A DNA stretch of 64,000 nt from Variovorax sp. OAS795 (GTDB lineage: Bacteria > Pseudomonadota > Gammaproteobacteria > Burkholderiales > Burkholderiaceae_C). The stretch lies in contig NZ_JBEPOH010000001.1 of the NCBI RefSeq assembly GCF_040546685.1, positions 2,914,001 through 2,978,000 on the forward strand. The letters run 5' to 3'. The position numbers and the translations under genes were made by a program. Under the pieces are notes generated by a model. It was not told the DNA's origin. It did not search any database and was given only the letters and a program-made list of their open reading frames with translations. Of the stretch, positions 57,538 through 64,000 are shown piece by piece (the stretch's first letter is position 1; each line of letters opens with the position of its first letter).

Positions 57538-58062
57538 ATGTTGACCGAAGACGGCAAGCATCTCTACGTCAGCTACGACGAGTACCACAACCTCATCGAG
57601 AAGCTCGCGATCAAGATCCACCAGTCGGGCTGGCAGTTCGACACCATCCTGTGCCTGGCACGCGGCGGCATGCGCCCCGGCGACGTGCTTTCGCGCATCT
57701 TCGACAAGCCGCTGGCGATCATGTCGACCAGCTCGTACCGCGCGGACGCCGGCACGGTGCAGGGCCACCTGGACATCGCACGCTTCATCACCACGCCCAA
57801 GGGCGAGATCGCGGGCAGGGTGCTGCTGGTCGACGACCTGGCCGATTCGGGCCACACGCTGCACGCCGTGATGGACATGCTGCGCAACAACTACAAGCCC
57901 ATCAGCGAGCTGCGCAGCGCAGTGCTCTGGACCAAGGCGCTGTCGACCTTCACGCCGGACTACTCGGTCGAATTCCTGGCCACCAACCCGTGGATCCACC
58001 AGCCCTTCGAAGGTTACGACTCCCTGGGCCCGGAGAAGCTGCTGGAGAAATGGTCGGTCTGA
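57538..58062 (+). CDS. Type I phosphoribosyltransferase (purine/xanthine-type)
   Basis: This 174-residue PRTase has the PRPP-binding motif 'VLLVDDLADSGHTL' (about 95-108) and 'LCLARGGMRPGDVLS' near the N-terminus. It probably salvages a purine base (hypoxanthine, guanine or xanthine) using PRPP. The gene lies 18 nt after purA, so a purine role is natural. The 'YSVEFLATNPWIHQPFEGYD' C-terminus resembles xanthine-type enzymes. Base specificity cannot be read from the sequence. Confidence 0.87.
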   Translation: MLTEDGKHLYVSYDEYHNLIEKLAIKIHQSGWQFDTILCLARGGMRPGDVLSRIFDKPLAIMSTSSYRADAGTVQGHLDIARFITTPKGEIAGRVLLVDDLADSGHTLHAVMDMLRNNYKPISELRSAVLWTKALSTFTPDYSVEFLATNPWIHQPFEGYDSLGPEKLLEKWSV

Positions 58063-58089
58063 CCTGATCCGCACGCGCCGGTTGCCCGC

Positions 58090-58539
58090 TCAACCGGCCG
58101 GATCGAACATCGCGGTGTAGCGCCGCTGCATCTCTTCCGGCGTCAGCTTCTCGATGCTGTGGCCCACGTTCCAGCGGTGCCCGAACGGGTCGTGGAATAC
58201 GCCGGAACGCTCCCCGTAGAACTGGTCTTGCGGCGCCATGTCGAGCGTGGCGCCGGCCGCCACGGCGCGTGCCACCACCGCATCCGCATCGTCCACATGC
58301 AGGTGCAGCGTCACCGCGGTGCCGCCCAGCGTCCTCGCACTCGGGATGTTGTATTCGGCGAATTCGTCCGAGATCATCAGAATGGCGCCATTGTGGAAAT
58401 CGAGTTCCGCATGGCCGATGCGGCCGCTCGGTTCCGTGAGGCGGAAAATCTCCTTCACCTCGAAAACCTTGCAGTAGAACTCGATGGCTGCGCCGGCGTC
58501 GTGGACGCAGAGGTAGGGAAACAGCTCGTGGATCGCCAT
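58090..58539 (-). CDS. VOC (glyoxalase/bleomycin-resistance) family protein, PhnB-like
   Basis: This 149-residue protein has the paired beta-alpha-beta-beta-beta units of the VOC superfamily. It has 'LFPYLCVHDAGAAIEFYCKVF' at the start and 'RSGVFHDPFGHRWNVGHSIE' at the end, as in PhnB-like proteins. Possible metal ligands are His and Glu residues in these strands. The ATG at 58539 is chosen because the 16 upstream residues do not fit the family. The substrate is unknown. It converges on the phosphoribosyltransferase gene. Confidence 0.85.
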   Translation of the reverse strand: MAIHELFPYLCVHDAGAAIEFYCKVFEVKEIFRLTEPSGRIGHAELDFHNGAILMISDEFAEYNIPSARTLGGTAVTLHLHVDDADAVVARAVAAGATLDMAPQDQFYGERSGVFHDPFGHRWNVGHSIEKLTPEEMQRRYTAMFDPAG

Positions 58540-58680
58540 GGGGTTGCCTTTCGGGAAGACGACAAAGCAATGAGGGCAGGGCGCCATTCTGCGTGCTGCA
58601 CCGCTGCTTTCTCAAGCCCTTCCCAAGGGTGAGGCAGCCAGGCTGTCCATCCGGATGGCGGCCGCGCTAGCATGGCGGGC

Positions 58681-59874
58681 ATGAGCAAGCCTTCCACGAC
58701 CCTGATCCATCATCCCTACACCCCGCCCGCCAAATTCGAGGCGCCGCAGCCCGGCATCTACAAGGCCTCCACCGTGTTCTTCGCCGACGTGGCCGCGATG
58801 CGCGCACGCGACTGGAAGACCAAGGCCGGCTATACCTACGGCCTGCACGGCACGCCGACCACCTTCACGCTCGAAGAGCGCCTGGCCACGCTCGAGGGCG
58901 GAACCGAATGCCTCCTGGTGCCGAGCGGGCTCGCGGCCATTTCGCTGGTGTCCTTCGCGTTCCTGAAGAGCGGCGACGAGGTGCTGATTCCCGACAACGC
59001 CTACGGTCCCAACAAGGCGCTGGCCACTGGCGAGCTGGCCAACTTCGGCATCACGCACCGCATGTACGACGCCATGAACCCGGCCGACCTGGCCGCCAAG
59101 CTGTCGGAGCGCACGCGGCTGGTGTGGGTGGAGGCGGCGGGTTCGGTCACCATGGAGTTTCCCGACCTGCCGGCGCTCGTGAACGTCTGCCGCGCACGCG
59201 GCGTGGTCACCGCGCTGGACAACACCTGGGGCGCGGGCCTGGCGTTCGCGCCCTTCGATTTCAACGGCAGCGGGCAGGGCGTGGACATTTCCGTGCATGC
59301 GCTCACCAAGTACCCGAGCGGCGGCGGCGACGTGCTGATGGGCAGTGTCATCACGCGCGACGATCGCCTTCACCGAGCCCTCAAGCTCACCCACATGCGC
59401 CTGGGCTTCGGCGTCGGCGTGGGCGACGTGGAGACGCTGCTGCGCTCGCTGCCCAGCATCGGCCTTCGCTATGCCGCGCACGACCGATCGGCACGCGAAC
59501 TGGCGCGCTGGCTTGGCGGCCGCGAAGAGATCGCCCAGGTACTCCACCCTGCGCTCGAAGGGTCGCCCGGCCATGCGAACTGGCGCGCGCTGTGCGGCGG
59601 CGCCGACCTGGCGGCGGGGCTCTTCTCGATCGTCTTCGACGAGCGCTACAGCACCGAGCAGGTCGACCGCTTCTGCGACAGCCTCGAACTCTTCCGCCTC
59701 GGCTACTCGTGGGGCGGGCCGGTCAGCCTCGTGGTGCCCTACGACATCGGCCTGATGCGCGACCAGGCCGTGGCGCCGTGGCCGCACAAGGGCACGCTGG
59801 TGCGTTTTTCGGTCGGGCTGGAAGACGTCGAAGACCTTCGGGCCGACTTGCAACAGGCCCTGGCGCGGATGTAA
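58681..59874 (+). CDS. Cystathionine beta-lyase-like PLP enzyme (Cys/Met metabolism family)
   Basis: This PLP-dependent lyase of 397 residues has Lys210 in 'SVHALTKYPSGGGDV' as the Schiff-base residue and 'LDNTWGAGL' (Asp) upstream. 'YTYGLHGTPTTFTLEERLATLEGG' and 'LLVPSGLAAI' bind the cofactor phosphate. It is closest to MetC-type beta-lyases of the MetC/proteobacterial group, which make homocysteine from cystathionine. Two starts are possible, 58672 and 58681; the second gives the more typical MSKPSTTLIHHPY. It stands alone, divergent from the VOC gene. Confidence 0.85.
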   Translation: MSKPSTTLIHHPYTPPAKFEAPQPGIYKASTVFFADVAAMRARDWKTKAGYTYGLHGTPTTFTLEERLATLEGGTECLLVPSGLAAISLVSFAFLKSGDEVLIPDNAYGPNKALATGELANFGITHRMYDAMNPADLAAKLSERTRLVWVEAAGSVTMEFPDLPALVNVCRARGVVTALDNTWGAGLAFAPFDFNGSGQGVDISVHALTKYPSGGGDVLMGSVITRDDRLHRALKLTHMRLGFGVGVGDVETLLRSLPSIGLRYAAHDRSARELARWLGGREEIAQVLHPALEGSPGHANWRALCGGADLAAGLFSIVFDERYSTEQVDRFCDSLELFRLGYSWGGPVSLVVPYDIGLMRDQAVAPWPHKGTLVRFSVGLEDVEDLRADLQQALARM

Positions 59875-59997
59875 GGCCGCTTTGCAAGGTGTGTTCGAGT
59901 TCGAAACCGCACCCGTCCATCGCCTTGGGACAGCACCGTTATCGCTTACAGTAGGCTACGCACAGTCACCCGGACTGTCTCGCCTCAAGGAGAAGCA

Positions 59998-60201
59998 GTG
60001 GCAACACCAAATTACGGCTACGAAAAGCGCCAGAAAGAGCTGGCCAAGAAGAAGAAGAAGGAAGAAAAGCTCCGCGAGAAGGCCAACCGGAAGCTCTCCC
60101 CGAGCAGCGATGGCCTTGCGCCGGGCGACCCGGAAACCGACGTCGCGTCGCTGGAACGCGATCCGCCGACCATCCCCGACCTGCCTACCAAGAACGGTTG
60201 A
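59998..60201 (+). CDS. Small Lys-rich hypothetical protein (67 aa)
   Basis: This 67-residue protein starts at GTG 59998 behind a strong AAGGAG (59987-59992). The first half is highly basic, with 'KRQKELAKKKKKEEKLREKA', and probably helical. The second half is acidic and Pro-rich ('DPPTIPDLPTK'). A weak promoter (TTGGGA, 16 bp, TACAGT at 59925-59952) lies upstream and a strong terminator follows. It looks like an independently expressed small nucleic-acid-binding protein, but the function is unknown. Confidence 0.72.
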   Translation: MATPNYGYEKRQKELAKKKKKEEKLREKANRKLSPSSDGLAPGDPETDVASLERDPPTIPDLPTKNG

Positions 60202-60226
60202 TTTTTCCGGCGCCGGATCTCTGGCG

Positions 60227-60270
60227 AGAAGCCGCTGCAGGCCCTTGGGCTTGCAGCGGCTTCTTGCTTT
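60227..60270. terminator. Strong hairpin terminator after the Lys-rich gene
   Basis: A perfect 13-bp stem (AGAAGCCGCTGCA with its complement, 60227-60239 and 60252-60264) encloses a nested GCCC-TT-GGGC. The T-rich TGCTTT follows. It separates the small gene from the convergent esterase gene and may act in both directions. Confidence 0.8.
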
Positions 60271-60280
60271 GCGGGCCGCG

Positions 60281-60961
60281 CTATTTGGCGGCGAGCAGCT
60301 TGCGCAATTCAGGCCAGACGTTCTCCAGCAGCTGCGGCTGGGCCGCGGCCGTCGGATGAATGCGGTCGGCCTGGAACAGCGCGAGCGCATCGGGCGCATC
60401 GGCCACGCCCTTGAGCAGGAAAGGCACCAGCGCGGCCTTGGTCGCACCGGCCACCTTGCCGAAGACGGCTTCGAAACGCCGTGTGTAGTCGCTGCCGTAG
60501 TTGGGCGGCACCTGGATGCCGACGATCAGCACCTTGGCGCCCGCGGCCTGCGCCGCCTTGGTGATCTGCAGCAGGTTGTCCTCGGTGTTCTGCAGCGGCA
60601 GGCCGCGCAGCGCATCGTTGGCGCCAAGCTCGACCACCACGTGGCTGGGCTTGTGCTGCGCCAGCAGCGAGGCAAAGCGCGCGCGTCCGCCCGAGGTGGT
60701 GTCGCCGCTGATGCTGGCATTGACCACCGTGGCCGGGATCTTCTGCGCCGCGAGCCGCTTCTCGAGCAGGGGCACCCAGCCTTCGCCACGCTTGAGGCCG
60801 TATTCGGCGCTCAGCGAATCGCCGAGCACCAGAATCAGGGGCTGGCGGGGCGCCGCGGCCTGGGCGGCCTGCGCTTGCGCCACACTCGATGTCCCTGCGG
60901 CGCCGAATGCGGCGGCGGTCAAGATAAAGTCACGTCGATTCAAAACGAAAAGCCTTTTCAT
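60281..60961 (-). CDS. Exported TesA-like arylesterase/lysophospholipase (SGNH hydrolase)
   Basis: This 226-residue SGNH hydrolase resembles TesA, a periplasmic thioesterase/arylesterase. Block I is 'ILVLGDSLSAEYG' (catalytic Ser), block II 'VNASISGDTTSGG' (Gly), block III 'VVVELGANDALRG' (Asn) and block V 'FQADRIHPTAAAQ' (Asp-x-x-His). The N-terminus has a twin-arginine signal, 'NRRDFILTAAAFGAAG', suggesting Tat export, unlike the Sec signal of E. coli TesA. Its start codon overlaps that of the divergent ABC ATPase gene. Confidence 0.9.
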   Translation of the reverse strand: MKRLFVLNRRDFILTAAAFGAAGTSSVAQAQAAQAAAPRQPLILVLGDSLSAEYGLKRGEGWVPLLEKRLAAQKIPATVVNASISGDTTSGGRARFASLLAQHKPSHVVVELGANDALRGLPLQNTEDNLLQITKAAQAAGAKVLIVGIQVPPNYGSDYTRRFEAVFGKVAGATKAALVPFLLKGVADAPDALALFQADRIHPTAAAQPQLLENVWPELRKLLAAK

Positions 60962-61682
60962 GTCCCAACCCCCGTCTGATGCCATTGTCGCTGTCGAGCA
61001 TGTCTTCAAGTCCGTGACCGACTCGACCGGTACGCTGGACATTCTGCAGGACATCGATTTCACCTTGGGCGCGCGGGAAACCGCCGCCATTGTCGGCGCC
61101 TCCGGCTCCGGCAAGAGCACCCTGCTGTCGATCATCGCGGGCCTCGACACGCCCACCCGCGGCACCGTCAGGCTCGCGGGCGACGACATCTTCGCCATCG
61201 ACGAGGACGAGCGCGCCGCGCTGCGGGCCCAGCGCGTGGGCTTCGTGTTCCAGAGCTTCCAGCTGCTTGGCAACCTCAGCGCGCTCGAGAACGTGATGCT
61301 GCCGCTCGAACTGGCCGACCGCAAGGATGCGCGCAAGGCCGCCACCGAGATGCTCGGGCGCGTCGGGCTCGGGCAGCGGCTCGGCCACTATCCCAAGGTG
61401 CTCTCGGGCGGCGAGCAGCAGCGCGTGGCGCTGGCCCGCGCCTTCGTCGTGCAGCCTGCGCTGCTGCTGGCCGACGAGCCCACCGGCAGCCTCGACTTTG
61501 CGACGGGCGAGCAGGTCATGCGGCTGATGTTCGATCTCAACCGCGAGCTGGGGACCACGCTCGTGCTCGTGACGCACGACCGCGGCATCGCGGCGCAGTG
61601 CGAGCGGCGCATCACCATCGAGGCCGGACGCATGGCGCTCAACGAGTCGAAGCCCGTGCTCGTGGCTTCGCTCCAGGCATGA
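60960..61682 (+). CDS. ABC transporter ATP-binding protein, YbbA/LolD-like
   Basis: This 240-residue ATPase has Walker A 'GASGSGKST', Q-loop 'VGFVFQSFQLL', signature 'LSGGEQQRVALARA', Walker B 'LLLADEPTG' and the H-loop 'VTHD'. The type is MacB/LolD/YbbA. The gene is divergent from a tesA-like gene exactly as ybbA is in E. coli. No YbbP-type permease follows; instead the next gene encodes a different two-helix protein. The start ATG (60960) and the tesA ATG (60961) share bases of CATG. Confidence 0.92.
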   Translation: MSQPPSDAIVAVEHVFKSVTDSTGTLDILQDIDFTLGARETAAIVGASGSGKSTLLSIIAGLDTPTRGTVRLAGDDIFAIDEDERAALRAQRVGFVFQSFQLLGNLSALENVMLPLELADRKDARKAATEMLGRVGLGQRLGHYPKVLSGGEQQRVALARAFVVQPALLLADEPTGSLDFATGEQVMRLMFDLNRELGTTLVLVTHDRGIAAQCERRITIEAGRMALNESKPVLVASLQA

Positions 61683-62659
61683 TCGTTCCGCGGTTCTGGG
61701 CCGAAGGCCGGATCCAGGAGCAGGTGGCGGGCCAGCAGATCACCGTTCGGCGCTACGGCTGGTCCGACGACAGCCCGCTGGCCGCGCAGGCCCACGCCGA
61801 CCAGCGAACGCGCGAGGCCTTCGACCGCATCGCGGCCGGCGAGCCGCTCAACCGCCGCGAACGCAAGCTGGCCTACAACGGTGCCGAGGGCGTCCCGATC
61901 CGCGAGGAAATCATCGAGCGGCAGGGCGACACCGTCATCACGCGCAACAGCTACGGCGCGCGCTGCCTCAACACGCCTGACGTGCTGTTCGTCGACATCG
62001 ACTTCGACGAGCCCCTGCGCGGCAGTGTGTTCGGCTTTGCGCTGGCCCCGGCGGTGATCGCAGGCGTCGTTGGCGGCTGGACCGCCAAGACCTGGCTGGG
62101 CGGATTGATCGCCGCCATCGTGGTCTTCATCGTCGCCTACCGCATCGGCCTGGCCAGGAAGCGCGGCGAGGCCAGCCACGACCCCGCGCCCGAAAAACGC
62201 GCGGCCGAGCGCATCGGGCGCTTCGTCCACCAGCACCCCGACTGGCACCTGCGCCTGTACCGCACGCCGGCGGGCTTCCGGGTGCTGGCCATGCACGATG
62301 TCTTCAGTCCGTCGGACCTGACCGTGGCCGACTGCTTTCATGCACTGGGCGTGGACAAGACCTACGCACGCATGTGCCGCAACCAGAACTGCTTCCGGGC
62401 CCGCCTGAGTGCCAAGCCCTGGCGCATCGGCATCGGCGAGCACATCCGGCCACGCCCCGGCGTGTGGCCCGTGGCGCCTGAAAAGCTCCCCATGCGCGAT
62501 GCCTGGGTGGCACGCTACGAAAAGGCCGCCGAGGGCCATGCCGCCTGCCAGTACCTGGAGAGCGCCGGCAACAGCGAGCGGGTGCATCCGAACGCGCTGG
62601 CCGTGCAGCAGCTGCACGACGAACAGACCCGGGCGCACAGCGGACTGCCGATTGCCTGA
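61679..62659 (+). CDS. Conserved membrane protein of unknown function with two transmembrane helices
   Basis: This 326-residue protein has a soluble N-terminal part, two close membrane helices (about 116-133 and 139-157) and a C-terminal soluble domain of about 150 residues with several Cys and His. The C-terminal stretch 'HPDWHLRLYRTPAGFRVLAMHD' may be an enzymatic or binding domain. The start ATG overlaps the ABC ATPase stop (ATGA), so it is in the same operon, where a permease would be expected. Two helices are too few for a YbbP-type permease. I do not recognise a characterised family. Confidence 0.8.
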   Translation: MIVPRFWAEGRIQEQVAGQQITVRRYGWSDDSPLAAQAHADQRTREAFDRIAAGEPLNRRERKLAYNGAEGVPIREEIIERQGDTVITRNSYGARCLNTPDVLFVDIDFDEPLRGSVFGFALAPAVIAGVVGGWTAKTWLGGLIAAIVVFIVAYRIGLARKRGEASHDPAPEKRAAERIGRFVHQHPDWHLRLYRTPAGFRVLAMHDVFSPSDLTVADCFHALGVDKTYARMCRNQNCFRARLSAKPWRIGIGEHIRPRPGVWPVAPEKLPMRDAWVARYEKAAEGHAACQYLESAGNSERVHPNALAVQQLHDEQTRAHSGLPIA

Positions 62660-62692
62660 GGGCGAGGGTGCGCATCCCTCGATAATCGGGGG

Positions 62693-63439
62693 ATGTCTTC
62701 TCCCAAAGTGATCTTCGGCTTCCATGCCGTGGGCGTGCGCATCAAGACCGCGCCGAAATCGGTGCTCGAAGTGATGTTCGACACCAGCCGGCGCGACGCG
62801 CGCATGAAACAGTTCATCGCGCGCGCGCAGGAAGCCGGCGTGCGGCTGGTCGAGGCCGACGGGCTGCGGCTTGCCAAGCTCGCGGGCAGCCACGGCCACC
62901 AGGGCGTGGTGGCGCGGGTCGAACCCATCTCGCAGGTCCGCTCGCTTGACGAGCTCCTCGAAGGCCTCGAGGAAGCCGGCACCGTGCCCCTCCTGCTGGT
63001 GCTCGACGGCGTGACCGATCCGCACAACCTCGGCGCCTGCCTGCGCGTGGCCGATGGCGCCGGCGCGCATGCGGTCATCGCGCCCAAGGACCATGCCGCA
63101 GGCATCAACGCCACGGTGGCCAAGGTGGCGAGCGGTGCCGCCGAGACCGTGCCGTACTTCATGGTGACCAACCTGGCGCGAACGCTCAACGAACTCAAGG
63201 AACGCAGCATCTGGTGCGTCGGCACCAGCGACGACGCGCCCGGCACGCTCTACCAGAGCGATTTCAAGCGGCCGCTGGCGCTGGTGCTCGGCGCCGAAGG
63301 CGAGGGCATGCGCCAGCTCACCCGCAAGACCTGCGACGAGCTCGTGAGCATTCCGATGGCCGGCGCGGTCGAAAGCCTCAACGTCTCGGTGGCGAGCGGC
63401 GTGTGCCTCTACGAAGCCATGCGGCAGCGCGGCGCCTGA
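62693..63439 (+). CDS. rlmB: 23S rRNA (guanosine-2'-O-)-methyltransferase RlmB
   Basis: RlmB is a SPOUT methyltransferase that modifies G2251 of 23S rRNA. The 248-residue protein has an N-terminal substrate-binding domain ('IFGFHAVGVRIKTAPKSV') and the SpoU core. SpoU signatures are 'LVLDGVTDPHNLGACLRVAD', 'LVLGAEGEGM' and 'SIPMAGAVESLNVSVASG' with the trefoil knot. It follows the membrane-protein gene by 33 nt. It is the third or fourth rRNA-modifying enzyme in the window. Confidence 0.95.
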   Translation: MSSPKVIFGFHAVGVRIKTAPKSVLEVMFDTSRRDARMKQFIARAQEAGVRLVEADGLRLAKLAGSHGHQGVVARVEPISQVRSLDELLEGLEEAGTVPLLLVLDGVTDPHNLGACLRVADGAGAHAVIAPKDHAAGINATVAKVASGAAETVPYFMVTNLARTLNELKERSIWCVGTSDDAPGTLYQSDFKRPLALVLGAEGEGMRQLTRKTCDELVSIPMAGAVESLNVSVASGVCLYEAMRQRGA

Positions 63440-63449
63440 CGCCGCTGCG

Positions 63450-64000
63450 CTAGCCCTTGGGCAGCGGGGCGGCCTTGCGATGGAAGTACACCCGCTCGGC
63501 CGCGCGCCGCATCAGCGGCGTGCCGAGCAGGCGGTTGAACATCCAGTCGCTCTGGAAGTGATCGAAGGCCCAGCGCAGGGCCCGCTTCACTCGGAAGCGC
63601 GGATAGCCGCGCACGAACCAGCCTGCCGGGTCGTCCACCTCGCCGCGGATGAATCGTGCGATGGCTTCGCCGGCGCGCCCGCCATGCTGGAGCGCTGTAT
63701 GGATGCCGCCCGCGGTCACCGGCGACACCATGCCCGCCGCATCGCCCACCAGCAGCGCACGCTCGCGTGCCACCATCGGCAGCACGCCGCCGCACGGAAT
63801 CATGCCTGCGCGAATCGCCACGGGGGGCGCATCGCCCGGCGCGACCACCGAGGCGATCTTGCACAGCAGCGGATCGAGCCGGAGCGCCGGCCGAGCCTGC
63901 CGGCCCACGCGGCGCGCGAGTCCGATCTGGCTCACGCCGACCCCGTCCAGCGCCCATCCGATGTAGCCCGGCGCCAATTGGCGATCGATGAAGCAATGCA
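63450..64000 (-). CDS. FAD-dependent reductase, geranylgeranyl-reductase-like (5' end outside window)
   Basis: This is the C-terminal 183 residues of a flavoprotein of the geranylgeranyl-reductase/aromatic-ring-hydroxylase group. The frame is open to the right edge, reading '...CFIDRQLAPGYIGWAL' into a segment typical of that family. The FAD-binding 'ALLVGDAAGMVSPVTAGGIHTAL' is clear. The N-terminal dinucleotide-binding motif lies outside the window. It converges on rlmB with a 10-nt gap. The substrate is unknown. Confidence 0.8.
   Translation of the reverse strand, partial: HCFIDRQLAPGYIGWALDGVGVSQIGLARRVGRQARPALRLDPLLCKIASVVAPGDAPPVAIRAGMIPCGGVLPMVARERALLVGDAAGMVSPVTAGGIHTALQHGGRAGEAIARFIRGEVDDPAGWFVRGYPRFRVKRALRWAFDHFQSDWMFNRLLGTPLMRRAAERVYFHRKAAPLPKG

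Overview
The window is a gene-dense, high-GC chromosomal stretch from a beta-proteobacterium of the order Burkholderiales, most likely family Comamonadaceae and plausibly Variovorax. This rests on gene order (hisS-yfgM-bamB-der-hfq-hflX-hflK-hflC-hisZ-purA; an E3 subunit with its own lipoyl domain beside aceE/aceF), on codon use and on GC-rich intergenic palindromes. I ran no database search. I see no prophage, insertion sequence, integron, CRISPR array or rRNA. Nearly everything is core genome, and no stretch longer than about 300 bases lacks a gene.

Layout. 1-1.8 kb: the 3' end of an isc operon (hscA, fdx), a DnaQ-type exonuclease and tRNA-Val(CAC). 1.9-9.9 kb: a 36-residue peptide gene, an FAD oxidoreductase, a YqjD/YqjE-type envelope pair, pyrD, rpiA, a secreted DUF4124-glutaredoxin protein, oligopeptidase A and folD. 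9.9-13.1 kb: a FixL/FixJ-like two-component system, divergent from the pyruvate dehydrogenase operon. 13.3-20.3 kb: aceE (interrupted by a +1 frameshift as sequenced), aceF, a proteasome-like peptidase gene and lpdA with an N-terminal lipoyl domain, ending in a strong terminator. 20.3-25.9 kb: an NlpC/P60 hydrolase, a PQQ-type sugar dehydrogenase, a lipoprotein hydrolase, an isochorismatase-fold hydrolase and prpE. 26.0-33.4 kb: the 2-oxoglutarate dehydrogenase operon sucA-sucB-lpdA, followed by zapE and a coiled-coil exported protein. 33.5-41.3 kb: a PP2C phosphatase, DUF465 and an XPD-like helicase, bamD, rluD, scpB and rluB. 41.5-57.5 kb: ndk, rlmN, pilW, rodZ, ispG, hisS, yfgM, bamB, der, hfq, hflX, hflK, hflC, DUF2065, hisZ and purA. 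57.5-64 kb: a phosphoribosyltransferase, a VOC protein, a cystathionine beta-lyase-like enzyme, a tesA/ybbA-like divergent pair, rlmB and the 3' part of an FAD reductase.

How the parts fit. The two 2-oxo-acid dehydrogenase complexes dominate the middle. Each has its own E1, E2 and E3, and the pyruvate operon also carries a candidate self-compartmentalising peptidase translationally coupled to E3. The adjacent two-component system and the palindromes between it and aceE suggest, but do not prove, dedicated control. The second half is housekeeping: outer-membrane assembly (bamB, bamD), membrane proteolysis control (hflK/hflC), RNA modification (rluB, rluD, rlmB, rlmN) and ribosome GTPases (der, hflX), with tight stop/start overlaps that imply operons.

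The points most worth checking are the single-base frameshift in aceE, a REPIN-like paired palindrome read in frame as part of the AceF interdomain linker, and the proteasome-like gene inside the pyruvate dehydrogenase operon. I found no clearly unprecedented multi-gene system.
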